DNA of 64,000 nucleotides from Aldrovandia affinis (Eukaryota; Chordata; Actinopteri; Notacanthiformes; Halosauridae), in contig JAINUG010000031.1 in assembly GCA_029706075.1 (NCBI GenBank), positions 3,765,001 to 3,829,000 of the forward strand, written 5' to 3'. Of this stretch, positions 1 through 26,084 are shown in pieces. Below the pieces are notes generated by a model. The model saw only the letters and a program-made list of their open reading frames with translations. It did not search any database and was not told the DNA's origin. Position 1 is the first letter of the stretch. Every line of letters starts with the position of its first letter. Position numbers and translations under genes: made by a program.

Positions 1-169
1 GAAGATTTTGTGTTTGTGTTTGTTTTATGTTAACCTGCTCCCACTGTCTCTCTCCCATGTCTGGGGGAGAGAAAGAAAAAAAAAAAAAAATCTGGTCCGT
101 AGACCGGCAAACTCCACTCCATCTCCAGACTGCTCTGTTCCCATCCAGGGATTGTCACGTGGCGTGTGA

Positions 170-265
170 CAGATACACCTTGCCAGGAAGATACATCTTG
201 GCTGCAGATGGACCTTCCAACAAGACAATGATCCCAAACTTTCGTCCAAAAAAAACTAATGTGGT
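170..265 (+). mobile_element. Tc1/mariner transposase remnant
   Basis: The stretch around 205-240 reads in one frame as TFQQDNDPK, the motif around the second catalytic Asp of Tc1-like transposases. Flanking sequence is decayed and no terminal repeats were found. A poly-A tract lies at 73-90. Confidence 0.4.
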
Positions 266-280
266 GTGTGGTAATTTTGT

Positions 281-793
281 TGATACATTTAATTACTCAT
301 CAGAAGGCGACTACTTGCTGTTATAATGGCCAAGGGAGGAACCGCAAAGTACTGATAACAGGGGTGTGAATATTTGTGATTCTTGATTTTTCTGAGAAAA
401 AAAAAATCTATAATTTATGAACCGTTTGATTGTGGTTTGCGCAATGAATTATTATTACAAAATAGTCAAATGATGAGCAGAAGGCAATAATCTCCCACCC
501 ACTTCATTAATCCAGTTAAGTCAACCACAACCAAGCAAATCTATAACACTGACAACATCCTCCTGAAAGAAAACCATTACTCCTACATACTAATGGAATC
601 AAGCTACTCTGCTCCACGTACATGTCAGGAACGACTCGTTCCGTCTCATATTGGCTAAGCAAATACAACCTAAGCAAACTGCTACAGGTCACCGATGGAC
701 AAAAAACAACACAAATTACAACCGCACTGAGAATGCCTTCTCCGCAAATATGAAATATTAATTCCTTTTGCTGATACATTTAATTACTCATCA
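281..793. repeat. Pair of identical 22-bp direct repeats
   Basis: The 22-base string starting TGATACATTTAATTACTC occurs at 281-302 and again, unchanged, at 772-793. It flanks about 470 bp of unrecognised sequence. Confidence 0.8.
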
Positions 794-1656
794 CATGAAG
801 TTTATGTTCCATTACATGCTGGAACTTTAACTCAAACAGACATGGAAAGATTTTTAACAGGTACAGTGGGTGACATTAGCTTCTTAACCAGCGCTACAGT
901 GTTCATGCCTCATTTGAACCATAATACAGGGAGCTCACACACATAAATGATCGGTTCCATGCTTACATGGAACCGAGAAGTTCCCTAGTATCAATCCTGC
1001 TCATTTCAAACATGAAGAAAAAGAACAAGTAGAAGAAGATAAGGAAGAAACGCTAAATAACCCAGGTTTTGATCTCGATTGTGTGGGCCCTTTGAACTCG
1101 AATGTTTGTAAGGACTGAGCGTCCATGTTCATTGTGGTCATTTCCGTAGGAAACCCCGCCAATACGCAAACTTGGCAGATGGCATGCCCTCCATATGAAT
1201 CCATGAGACCTCAATAAATGCCTTGTAAACGCTGCAGTCTTCTCATTGTCTAGCCTGTGGGACAGCCTGCCTGTGTGTTTGTGTGTGCGGGTCAGCTCAG
1301 CAGGGTTGTGTCGCCTCGTGCCTTTATGGCCCGAGACCCTGCAAATACAGCTGTTTCCGTCCACCTGCCAGAAGGCCGCTGCAATGCAAGCACCGTGCCA
1401 GCCACCATGCACCCGTCACCTTGATACTTGCTGGTGAGGCACAAATGATAGGGGGCAGTTCTGACCTTTTCTATGCAAACAGGAACATTCCAGAACGTGT
1501 GCTCCATGTGACTACCTTGGGAGGTAGCACCCACCAGGGAAAAAGCAGCACCGCCCTGTTCTGCTTTAACCAGGTAACACTGGGGTTGCGGTGGGAATGC
1601 CATTGTTAAATGGGATAAGCTTTCATGGACAGAAATATCTACATGATGTACATATA
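794..1656. other. NAMPT intron 5 sequence, no gene recognised
   Basis: Short open frames here on both strands lack recognisable motifs or consistent splice context. Nothing else stands out. Confidence 0.6.
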
Positions 1657-1878
1657 CAGGGGGTAGACAAAATGATGAAAGCACCAAAGGAAAAAGGATT
1701 TTCCAATTAAAAAGTAGGGGTGTCAGGTGTACACGTGTTTCATATTAATGTCAATACTAATCACCAATATGTTTCTGCTATAAAATCAACTTTAATATGG
1801 GAGATTCTAAATTTGAAAGAGGTCAAATAGTTGGTGGACGAACTGAAGGTGCGTCAGTCACAGAAATTGCTAAATCAT

Positions 1879-2046
1879 AATAATAATAATAATAATAATA
1901 TACGGCATTTAGCAGACGCTTTTATCCAAAGCGACTTACAGTAGTGAATGCATACATTTTTGTGGCCCCAGTGGGGATTGAACCCACAACCTAAGCGTTG
2001 CCAACGCTGTGCTCTACCAACTGAGCCACAGAGAACCACAGAGACC
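1879..2046 (-). mobile_element. tRNA-derived SINE with target-site duplication
   Basis: On the minus strand it starts like a tRNA, with an A-box-like GTGGCTCAGTTGGTAGAG and a B-box-like GGTTCAATCCC. It continues into the common fish SINE tail GTCGCTTTGGATAAAAGC and ends in a (TTA)n tail. It is flanked by AAATCAT at 1872-1878 and 2047-2053. It sits inside Tc1 family A copy 1. Confidence 0.85.
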
Positions 2047-2235
2047 AAATCATGTGTCAAGGGGAACAGTGTCAAAACTCGAGGGCATACGCCAAACAAG
2101 GAAAAACTGCATCTGGAAAGAGGAACAGTGGCCGCAAGTCGAAGCTCACCAAAAGGGACAGATGGACCGTTGCGAAAAACCACAAAACAACAACGTAAGA
2201 GGGCTGCCATTTGGAAACTGCTTGTAATTCTAGAC

Positions 2236-2483
2236 CAGGGGTCGGCAACCTTTAACACTCAAAGAGCCATTTGGACCCGGTTTCCACGGAAAAGAAAACA
2301 CTGGGAGCCGCCAGTGGCATAGTGAGCCACGTAAACGGCGCCCCTCGGGAAAAAATTTTTTGCGGCCCTCGGATTTTCGATTCAATTGGATATTTATCAT
2401 TTATTTTCCAAAGCCACGCGGAGCCGCAGCATGAGGATGAAAGAGCCGCATGCGGCCCCGGAGCCGCAGGTTGCCGACCCCTG
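2236..2483. mobile_element. hAT-type MITE with perfect 8-bp target duplication
   Basis: Terminal inverted repeats CAGGGGTCGGCAACC and GGTTGCCGACCCCTG bound a 248-bp non-coding element. The direct repeat TTCTAGAC flanks it at 2228-2235 and 2484-2491. An 8-bp duplication is the hAT signature. It sits inside Tc1 family A copy 1. Confidence 0.92.
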
Positions 2484-3169
2484 TTCTAGACCAATGCAAC
2501 AGCACAAAACCTGGTGTAATGAGCACAAGCTGGACTTTAGAAAGCAATATGGTCTGATGAGTGGTTTGAAGGCTTCTTTTAGCCTTCTTGAAACATACTA
2601 CACGAAATGTAGATAAAAGATACTATTTTTCCTACATCTGGATGGGTTTATGTTTCGAGAAGGCCAAAGGAAGCTTTCAAACCACATTGCCTATTCCCAA
2701 CTGTTAAACATGGTGGTGGATCTGTTATTGTATGGGCAGCCATCTCGTGGGAATTGTTCGGTCTGATCAGTACTTTGCACGGTAGAATTACGGCCAAGGA
2801 ATCCAAAGCCATTTAAGTGACCAGGTGCAAACATCATTGATGTTCCCATATTCCAAGACGATAACACCCCCATACACACTGCTAAATGGATTCCAGAGTG
2901 GTTTCATGAACACCAGAATTAAGTCAAACACCTTCCATAGCCTCTCCAGTAACCAGATTTAAACAGCATTGAAGAATGGAGGAGATTTCCACCACCTTCA
3001 TCTCACAGAACTGGAGGCTTTCCTTCTTGAAGAATGGTCCAACATTCCACTAGAAACAGTTGTATAACAGCATTCCAAGAAGGATTAAAGCTGTTCTGAA
3101 GGCAAAGGGCAGCCCAATTCCTTATTAGTTAACAAATATTCATACATTGTATATTTTGTCTACCCAGTG

Positions 3170-5978
3170 CATGTACATGGGCCTTCACAAAGTCTCCCAA
3201 ACGCACGCGCACTCAACGTGTCTAAGGATATAATCTGGGATAATCGGATATTGCTCATACAAAAATATAGATTGTTATTGCAGGAGTTTCTGTCATCCGC
3301 CTTTTCCTGGAATCAGTGAATAATACTGATACAATACTTTGTGACAATGCAATAGTAAAAATGCACTCTCTATTACTGCCTCAACATGTGTAAATAAGAA
3401 TTTACCCAGGGCATTTTAATATGTGATTAAAATGCTACATTGGCTTGACTCATGTCATGATTATGCACTATATGAATACCAATATGATTACAAGGTCAAA
3501 ATGAAAAACTATAAAATCACTAGCAACTTGCTGCGGTCATTTCAATTACAAACAAGACCTGAGAATATTCCAAAGTATGTATGTATCAAATATCTTAAGA
3601 ATTACACTTACGACATCTCCTAAGAGCTTACTTTGGAGTGAAATCACTTTTCGCTTAAAGTGGTCTGTAAAACGTAGTTATCAAGCAGCTCACACTTTCT
3701 CTTAGGGAAGTCTTCAGATGTTCTCAAGAGTAGCTCGTAAGTGTGTTTTTGCGACAATCACGTGTCAGAACAGTGAAGTTAATAAAGAATACAAATGGCC
3801 TATTCCCTAAATCCAGTAGCCTTAACAGTCAAATGCCCTTGTTTAAAGTTCAGCACTCTGAATACTGAGCCCAAGTGGTATTACGTGTTAAAACCCCTCA
3901 CTTATCCTACATGTAAAATATATTCATTTGATTTAATATAATAATTACTACACAGGATACCAAGTATCAATTAAATCACCAAATTCGTTGATAGGCAATC
4001 TGGTGTTATCAACCTTCATCAAAATATACAACTCAACTCACAATTCAATTGAAATGAACAGTTAGACAAAATATTCAACGTCCAATCTACAGACATAGGT
4101 TCAACTAGCTTAACAAATACTAAATCCTAGACATACAATTGACATGTAACAATCACTAAAGAGATGAAATGGAAGAAAATGGTACCAAACTTGTCTCTCT
4201 CCAAAAATGCAAACACACACAGCAGAGGTGTGAGCTGGAACCAGATCTTCAAAGAGAAAAAGGAAAAAGAAAACCAAAATCTGCCTTGTGTCACCACCAG
4301 GTCACACTTTAAGTGTTTGGAGGGGGGTTTGGCTCACTCCATTCTTAGCCCATAATTTATGATTTGGGGGAAGGTCCAGTGCAAGTCAGATTCAGACCCC
4401 CTTTTTATATTTTTGGGTCACTTACTACCACAAGATATCTTTTCAATGTTGCCATTGATATGCTCCTCTCATGTCGTGACGATATCAAACATCACTATAG
4501 CCTGAGGAAGTCAGCTTAGTTTATACCAAGATGTTGGTTGAGCTGATATTTGGAGAGGCATAATATGCTCAAGAGCATTGTGACGAGGCTAATCATACCA
4601 TGATGGTGGGCCATAATTATTTTCTCCATGATCCATAATTTCCAGCTCATAGGTAGAACCCTGAAGTTGTGGCTCACCACAGCCAAATGCTCCAAGTGCT
4701 TCACTCACAGAGCAATAAACCCGCCAATGATGGCCCCACTCTTACCAAGAGGCACCTTCCCGACATTCCCACTCTTGTGAAGGATCAATTACTACCACAG
4801 TTAATGATTCATCCTTCACACCATCAGGAAAAATGCATTTTGGGATAAAAAATAAAAATAAAAATAATAATTAGAACATTACCACAGTAGGGAAAAATGT
4901 ACAGCACAACAGGCAAGACATAGGAGAGGAAGGTTACAAAACAAACAAACGTACCGTAACAGCAAGCATTAAAATAAAATAAAAGTCCACCAACAGTACT
5001 TCATTAACCATCCAGTCCATTTTATGTCCCCAGAAACTGTGATAAGGCGTTGAGACCTTATGAATCTCTCCTGGATACTTCTGTGTCGCTGCCGTTATGA
5101 ACCATAAGACAGTCTCTTCTTCCTCCAGTGTCATATTATTTTAAGTGGACACAAAGAAATTAAGAGTTCCCTGGACTCCCTTCGGTTTAATGCAGCGACT
5201 TTCTCCAGTGACCGTTGCAGTTCTCTGAATCAACCAGTGCACAATGTGTCAGGGTTCTCTTTCCTATAAAAGATACCCAGACGACCCAGTATTGGCAAAG
5301 TTAGACCAGACTTCATAGCTTCTGTGTAGAAAGCGCCACATTCCTTGTCAGTAACCTCTTCAGCTCCTGTAGCCGGGTTCCAGTCGGGGCGGACTGCTTG
5401 TCAGCAGTTATCAGTAGGGCTGCTCCCAGTGGCAGGACTTGGGTCTGGTGGCGCTTTATGTTTGTGGGCGTTGCTCCGAGGATTGAGTACTGTTGGTTGG
5501 GAGGTTGGGCCTTGTCATTCACTGCAACATGTGACGGGGAAAACCATCAAGGATAGCACTGCATGTATCGGGGTGTCAGTCCATTCAGGGGAACTTTCTG
5601 GACTGCTGTCATAGTCCACAGAATTGCCAGTCCAAAAATAATTCTGAACACATTTAAAAGAGAAGAAATGTCATTGAGTATCAGCAAACAGTTCTGGAAT
5701 GAGACTACACTCAGGAAAAAAGGAATTTAAGGAACGTGGTTTGATGTTCAAAGGTGGTGATGAGGAGATGGGGAAGCTGCCTGTTTTACCTCTGTCTCTA
5801 TGGCAGCGGAGGGGAAGCGGAGGTCAGCACACTGGGAGGACATCAGAAGGCAAGGCATCACCCTGGCTTCTTACGCACGTGGATCCCCACGCCCGTACCA
5901 GTTCTGTGCCGATGTCCATGTAGATATCGGCCTCAGCTCCCTCTCTGGGCAGAAGCTTCAGCAGTCCCTTGTACGCAT
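3170..5978. other. NAMPT intron 5, mostly unassigned
   Basis: AT-rich sequence with no recognised exon. From about 4.2 to 6.0 kb the base composition rises and may form the downstream part of the decayed element at 5979-7043, but no terminal repeats were found. Confidence 0.5.
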
Positions 5979-7043
5979 TCAGTCAGGCGTCGTGACTTGC
6001 ACATGTGGCCTGGTAGGTGTGGGTCTGTGGAATTTAAAAGTGCGCAGATTGGGCCGCCGGGAGCTTAGTGTTCCAGCTGGGCGGTGTTTATCTTGCTTAG
6101 GAGGGCAAGATACGGCTGGCGCTGGAGTGGCGGACTGAGAGGTCATAAAACGGTTGGGGATTGGGTTCTTTGACCGTTTTGAACCTCTGGCAGAGGAGCG
6201 GGGCTGCCTCAAAAGCCCCACTTCTCTTTGAACCTGGTGCCATTGCTCCAGATAATCAGTGGGGGGAATATCAAGGGGGTTAGTGTCCATGGTCGTATCT
6301 GGTCCAGCTATTTCCTTCGATCTAACCTTTTCCAACACAGCCATAATGGGGGAGAGGGGAGCGGCAGTCAGAAAATCCCTCTCTTCTGGTGTGAGTGGAA
6401 TTGAGGGAGTGACTAACACCATATCCTCCACAGGAGGTGAGGTCGCCATACCTGCAGAGCTCTCCCTGACTGTCTGGGCCTGCAGCTCTCAGGAATTAGC
6501 AGGGGAAGAAAATGAGGGAAGAACTGTGTTCTCTGCCTGTGTGGAGGCAGGCAGTTGTCGCTCTGCCAGAGCAGATTCTTTCTCCTGGGTGTTGTCCCGT
6601 GGCTTTCGACCAATGTTAGCCGGGGTCTGATTGTATCTGCAGCCTTCAGCATGGCAGATATCATCTACAGGAAATGGAGCAAAATCCATAATATCATGGC
6701 AGAACCCCAGGGATAGAAAGGAAGACTGTCCTGGTATCTCCCCTTTGGTGCTCGCTTGTAGTGCGGCCCATGATTACATGCGTGTCTCCTGAGGTAGTAG
6801 TCCATTGCATTGGCGGCAAAACCCTTAAACATTGAGCCACGAGAAATGTCCCATGAGCGAGCGAGAGAATGCAGTGTCCCAAATTCGGTCCAGTCGAGCC
6901 CCTCCACCCAGTTGAGTAGTCCATCGAGGCTGGGGTATCTCCCAAGGAAGTCCCTTTAGTGTTTTTCAAAAGCAGGGCATAAAGAACAACTCCCTTCTGT
7001 GCCTTGGGGTGAGACACCAATGGCTGATACCTCTTCCATTTCA
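5979..7043 (-). pseudogene. Unidentified decayed coding block
   Basis: Minus-strand reading gives protein-like sequence over about 1.07 kb. One frame from the ATG at 7043 opens MEEVSAIGVSPQG, is interrupted by a stop near 6960, and continues through LDWTEFGTLHSLARSWDI to 6665. A shift into a second frame (6689 down to 5979) gives FPVDDICHAEGCRYNQTP, one more stop, then MATSPPVEDMVLVTPSIPL and a Pro/Arg/Ser-rich tail. I do not recognise the family. The size and the basic tail could suit a retroelement gag or a domesticated gene that has died, but no zinc knuckle, protease or polymerase motif is visible. At least two stops and one frameshift make an active gene unlikely. Confidence 0.4.
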
Positions 7044-7059
7044 CTCTTTTGTGAACCAA

Positions 7060-20953
<13,894 letters not shown>

Positions 20954-21220
20954 GACTGTGAGTTCAAAACAGTGTCGTCGGTTAATTGCCGTTTACCGTT
21001 CCCTCAACATTTATAGTTCTCTGACCTGAAAGCGTGTCTTGAGGGGAGGTGAATGACTGTCAATTCGGTTTAGAGTCACTCCCACAGCCTGGGCATCATT
21101 CCCGCTGTAAGCTGCCGGTTGGGCGCACAGTTCATCTTGTAAAGTGGGGGTGGAGAGTGGGAGGGTTTTCCCGGGAACGCCGTAGTAAAATTAATTTATA
21201 GGGTGGAGTTTGTAGCAGGG
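20954..21220 (-). promoter_or_regulatory. Candidate NAMPT 5' UTR and core promoter
   Basis: Upstream of the start codon the minus strand reads ACTATAAATG at about 21018-21009, a TATA-like box roughly 60 bp before the ATG. A second TATA-like stretch lies near 21190-21200, with CpG- and CCACCC-containing sequence between the two. Position fits a promoter, but no transcription start can be proved here. Confidence 0.35.
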
Positions 21221-22459
21221 GCAGTTTCTAACTCAAGTCGTGATTTCATAGTAAACCAAGCCTGATACGTTAAGTTTCACTTTATTGGAAAGGGTATGAA
21301 GTGGCCCCTCCTAGTTTTATAGCCTCCCCACCCATGCACATACCCACGCCCTCTTTGAATAGTTTGAATAGTTTGGTTAAGTTGTCAATCCTGTAAAATC
21401 AGTTAAGCTTAAAACAAAGCAAACAAGCTATACGTCCTAATTTTGTCATTTGGTGTAAACCCCTTACGGCGCTTGAGAAAGCTTACCCAATGCTTAGCTA
21501 GATGACGTAGACTCACGGCATTCGTACAGTCGGGAAGGTATTACGTCAAGCTACTATAAAACGTAAAAGGCTATGTAGCCAATGCTTACACTTAAATCCT
21601 GTGGAATTAACTGCTCTATGTGACAGACTTTGATTGGTTTAAATTGAACCAGTAAATATGTAGATGTATTATTATTTTTAAATCGCACATTTTTCAGGGT
21701 GTGCGAATACCGTGGGTTGCTGCAGTATTCGGACAGCCCAATTTTACCTTCTTATTTTTATATTTTTTTAAGCTAAACTAACCATTAAATGAAGATTTAT
21801 AAGATATTTACATGTTCCAATAAATATTAAAAAAGAGGAACCAACAAGTTAATTGTTTTAAACCTAAGTTTAGTTACAACCGAGAGAATTTTGTCAATAG
21901 AATCCAGGTTTTCCCCACCACCTTTTTGAGCCAATATTCATTTGTGATCATTTAAACATTGTTTGAGTGAAAGCCCCTGTTCCCTTCGTATGAATGATGT
22001 TTGTATGAGAGTATGTGATAGGCTATCGTCACCGTCATTGGATGTGTATGCGTGTAGAATAGCTCCCGTATGAAAGTCAGGACACAATTGTACTTCCCTG
22101 TGCCTCACGCTTTATTTTAGTAAAGAAGGGGCACTAGGCTATACAATGGAAAAGCAAAGTCTCTCGACTCTTAATCCTGTGGATTTCACCGCTACAATAT
22201 GAAGCCGTTTTGCTTTCTGTAACTATAGAATAGCCAAAGAAGACCAATAACTTGTCATTACAAATTATATTATTTGATTACTTAGAAGCAATTATTTGCT
22301 ACTTGTATTTAAATATCTACTGTACGAATGCAGTGATTAGCCGCGCAATGTACGAATACAGTGAGTCTATAGCGTTATTGTTTCCTCTTCCCAAATATTG
22401 CATATGAGCATAAGTACAATAAAGAGGTAAATAACTGTTCTATATATTTGATATGTTCA
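21221..22459. other. Intergenic sequence, no gene recognised
   Basis: Unique-looking AT-rich sequence between the NAMPT promoter region and a solo LTR. Nothing else supported. Confidence 0.6.
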
Positions 22460-23069
22460 TGTTGTGATGAACAGGGACGAACCCAAACGCAGACACAGAC
22501 AAGGTGGGTTTGGAGGAAAAGAGATGATTTAATAATAATAATAACAACAGAGGTAGTGGAAATGATGAGCTGGACAACAGAAGGGATGCACAGGAGGAAT
22601 GGACGAGATGACTGGGCAGACAGGATGAGGGAACCGGAGGGCAAGCTAAGCGTGCAGGCAGGCGGGGCTGGCAGGATGGACAGAGCTGGCAGACAGACGA
22701 GGAATGGACCTGAACATGAAGGGAGACAACAGGAACAAGGGTTAACATGAATTTAACTCGAAACACAAAGAATATGTAAACACAGAGTTTAAACACGGAT
22801 TTCTATAGTCAGTTTCTACCGGGGTAGGGAGAACAATAATCTGACGATGAATGACTGGAAAACCAGGGTAGATATATTGCAGGGCTGATGATCTTGATGG
22901 GAGGCTGGTGTGCCGGAACGGATGACGTGATTAGCAACAGGTGAGCATGACGAGGAGCAATGAGGAGTAGATCATTGAATAATAGAAAATAATAAAACAA
23001 TTAACAAACAATCACGCGGGAGAAACCAGACAAAGGAATAGACGAGACAGGAACAAAGGGAATGTGACA
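22460..23069 (-). mobile_element. Solo LTR with perfect 5-bp target duplication
   Basis: A 610-bp unit begins TGTTGTGATG and ends AATGTGACA on the plus strand. The identical 5-mers GTTCA flank it at 22455-22459 and 23070-23074. Minus orientation is inferred from an ATTAAA-like polyadenylation signal near the left end. No internal coding region or second LTR is present. Confidence 0.85.
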
Positions 23070-23499
23070 GTTCAGGAATTAGGTTAATACCTTTTTCTGG
23101 GAGAGCTCCGCTTAATATATTTCTCGATGTGAAAATTATAGGATAAAATCCAAACGACCTCCAATCCAGTTGGTTGAGACTTGTGTATCAACCACACCAG
23201 TTGAACGGTAACATTTTCCTTTTCTAAGGTTCACATTTAAACCTTGCAGGTGGTGACTCAGCAGGTTCTCTCCTCGTATCACTCCCGAGATCTTTAGCCT
23301 TGCTAGGTCATCATGAGTTACTTCTTGGGTACCACAGCAGTATGTACCCTTGCCGCTCAAGGGAGAGGTTGCACCTAAGCACTGACACAGGACCAACTCA
23401 CTCTACCCAAATCCTAACCTTAACCTTAGCAATACAAACGCAAAACTGACTTCAGACCAGCGCTCACAGGAAACTTCCACCTACTCCACCCTTGACATT

Positions 23500-23765
23500 A
23501 TCTTTACTCCCAAGCAGGGGTATAGATTTGATTCCAAATGTGGGGGGCAAATATAGATGAGCAGAGGCAAAACACCCGCTGTCCCCTGTACATGATGTGA
23601 ATGTTTACTACACTCAAATGTTAATGTCCACCTTATTGCTCTTTGTTTTGGACATAGCCATCATTTATCACTTTCTATCCCTGTCCCCTCTCTGTCTGCA
23701 TCTGTGAACAGTGCCTGCTGCTGGTCCTGCTGTTAAATGATGACACAATATTATAACTCAAGTAT
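23500..23765. repeat. Dispersed repeat, left copy beside the L2 LINE
   Basis: Contains CACTTTCTATCCCTGTCCCC followed by TCTCTGTCTG, a CTGCT-rich stretch and TCAAATGA-like sequence. A diverged copy with the same order lies at 25860-26076 on the other side of the LINE. Family unknown. Confidence 0.6.
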
Positions 23766-23766
23766 T

Positions 23767-25620
23767 CAATCAATCAATCAAATTTTATTTGTATAGCACA
23801 TTTCATACAACAAGTGCAACTCAAAGTGCTTTACACAAAATGATTAAAAACGGGAAAGAAAAGAAGATAAAACACAGAAAATTCTTAAAAAGGGAAAAAG
23901 GATTCTTATAAAAGCAATGTAAAATATTTAAAATAAATTAAAAATAAATGTAAAACAGTGTTAAAAAGATTAAGTAAAAGCAATGCTAAAGAGATGTGTT
24001 TTGAGTTTCCTTTTAAAACTGTCAACAGTTTCAGCTTTTCTAAGATCCCGAGGGAGGTTGTTCCAGAGCTTTAGCCCATAGTGGCCAAATGATGCGTCTC
24101 CAAATGTTTTGGTTCTAATTTTAGGAATCTGAATCTGCAAGGTGTGTAGTTAAGAAGCAGATCTTTCAGATATTTTGTTGCAAGACCATGAAGGGACTTG
24201 AGTAAAATCATTTAAAAATGTAATCTAGAGGAAACAGGTAACCAATGAAGTGCTTTTAAAACAGGGGTGATGTATGCTCTCTTTTTACTTTTGGTCAGTA
24301 GCCGTGCAGCAGAGTTCTGAACTAATTGCAGGCGGTTTAAGTTTGACTTAAGTAGACCTGATAGGTGAGCATTAGAATAATCCAATCTGCTTGTGATGAA
24401 GGCATGTATAAGCTGCTCAGCATTTCCCTGGGTTAGAAACCAGCATACTTTAGCAATGTTCTTCAGATGATAAAAAGCCAATTTTGTAACATTACTAATG
24501 TGTGAGTTAAAAGTCAGGTCGGTATCAATAATCACTCCGAGGTTTCTTGACTGCTGTTTCGGGTACATTTCCCAGTGTGAGGAGAGTGACTCCCTCTGCG
24601 TTTTTGAACCAAAGGCTAGTATTTCAGTATCGAAGATGCAGTTAGTCAATGATTTCAAAGGGGAAGTGTCATCAGGGGACACGAAAATGTATAACTGAGT
24701 GTCATCAGCTTAACTATGGAACTGTATTCCGTGTCTCCTGATCACATGACCAAGGGGGAGCATATATAGGTTGAAGAGGACCGGACCTAAAATGGAGCCT
24801 TGTGGTACACCGCAGTTGTTATCGGAAGCCATGGAAGAGTGATCTCCAATGCAAACATATGATGACCAGCTTAAGGCAGTTCCTGTTATACCAACCCAGT
24901 CTTGTAATCTATTTAGTAGGATTTCATGGTCAATAGTGTCAAAGGCCGCAGTGAGGTCTAAGAGTACAAGAACAGATCATTTTCTGGAGTCAGCATTTGT
25001 ACGTAAATCATTAAGTACTCTAGTTAAGGCAGTTTCTGTGCTGTGGTGAGGACGAAAGCCAGATTGAAATTTCTTGAGGGTGTTATTGATTTATAGAAAA
25101 TCATTAAGTTGCTGAAGGACTGATTTTTCAATTATCTTACTGAGAAGAGGTAAATTGGAAATCGGCCTGTAGTTGCTTAGTGTGCAGGCAGCAAGGTTTG
25201 GCTTTTTTAGTAATGGTTTTACTATGGCCGTCTTCAGAAAGGATGGAAAGATGCCTAACTGGAGGGAGTGGTTGACAATAGTCTTTACATCTTCACAGAG
25301 GGAGCTAAAGACTGACTTGAAGAGGGCTGTTGGAACAGGGTTTAGATAAATTTAATAATTCAGGGGAGACAGCAGCATGAGTGTTTATAAGACGATCAAT
25401 GGTATCAAAAAGCAACTTAGGGTTGTTATGGTTCGCGTTGATGACTTTGGCGAAGTGGGCTTGTCTTTCAACTTGAACACCTTTGTTGTACGCAGATAAC
25501 GGCTCTCTATAGATATCATAATGTATTTGCAGTTTATGTTTTCTCCATTTACGTTCTGCTTTTCAGTTAAATTATTTCTTTATTTCTCCACAGTGGTATC
25601 TGTATAACCTTTATTTGTTT
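23767..25620 (-). mobile_element. L2/CR1-type LINE, 5'-truncated, reverse transcriptase remnant
   Basis: Read on the minus strand it gives, with stops, [108 protein letters not shown] and NLGVIIDTDLTFNSHI, then LQLVQNSAARLL. That is the reverse transcriptase palm in normal order, with the catalytic ADD, and the C-terminal domain. The 3' end is a (CAAT)n tail at 23767-23781. Several in-frame stops show it is dead. The 5' end is approximate. Confidence 0.85.
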
Positions 25621-25859
25621 AAGTGGTGCAACATGATCAATTGTTATATTTAGCATTATGGTAAAGTTATTGACTACTTCATCTTAGTAGCTCCTAAAAT
25701 ATTTGAGATGACCCTGTACTTTACTGATACATCTGAAAAATGTACATCTGGTTTCATGGGATATTTACAGTATGAAGGGAAATGCACTAAGGGTAATTAA
25801 AAAGGCAAGAGGATCTTAAAACAGGATTGAGATGCAAGAGCTTGCATACTGAAATTACT

Positions 25860-26076
25860 GAAAATGTGGGTGCACCACCCCTGCAAAATATAGATTGCAG
25901 GGACAAAATACCTGTTGCCCCCCATACTCTTGTGCATGCTTAGTACACTACAAAAAATATAAACAAGTAAATTTAAATCTCACCTTCCACTTTCTATCCC
26001 TGTCCCCTCTCTGTCTGTGGCCAGTACCTGCTACTGATCCTGCTGTCAAATGACAAAATATCAAACTCAGATGTTG
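25860..26076. repeat. Dispersed repeat, right copy beside the L2 LINE
   Basis: Diverged copy of 23500-23765, sharing TTTCTATCCCTGTCCCCTCT and GATCCTGCTGTCAAATGA-like segments in the same orientation. Confidence 0.6.
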
Positions 26077-26084
26077 GTGCGTAC

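Larger units (their letters stand above)
1657..3169 (+). mobile_element. Tc1-like transposon, family A copy 1, decayed and interrupted
   Basis: The left end CAGGGGGTAGACAAAAT (after a TA) and the right end, whose reverse complement is CACTGGGTAGACAAAAT, form imperfect inverted repeats. Broken transposase pieces are legible: SKFERGQIVGG near 1800 (N-terminal helix-turn-helix side) and PYSKTITPPYTLLNGFQSG near 2850-2900 (catalytic side). Stops and frameshifts abound. A SINE (1879-2046) and a hAT MITE (2236-2483) are inserted in it. The same family recurs on the other strand at 30.5-31.9 kb. Confidence 0.85.

Noticed and set aside
1975..2036. tRNA-like sequence with A and B boxes
   Set aside because: It is the head of a SINE with a target duplication, not a functional tRNA gene; the copy at 36.9 kb is the same.
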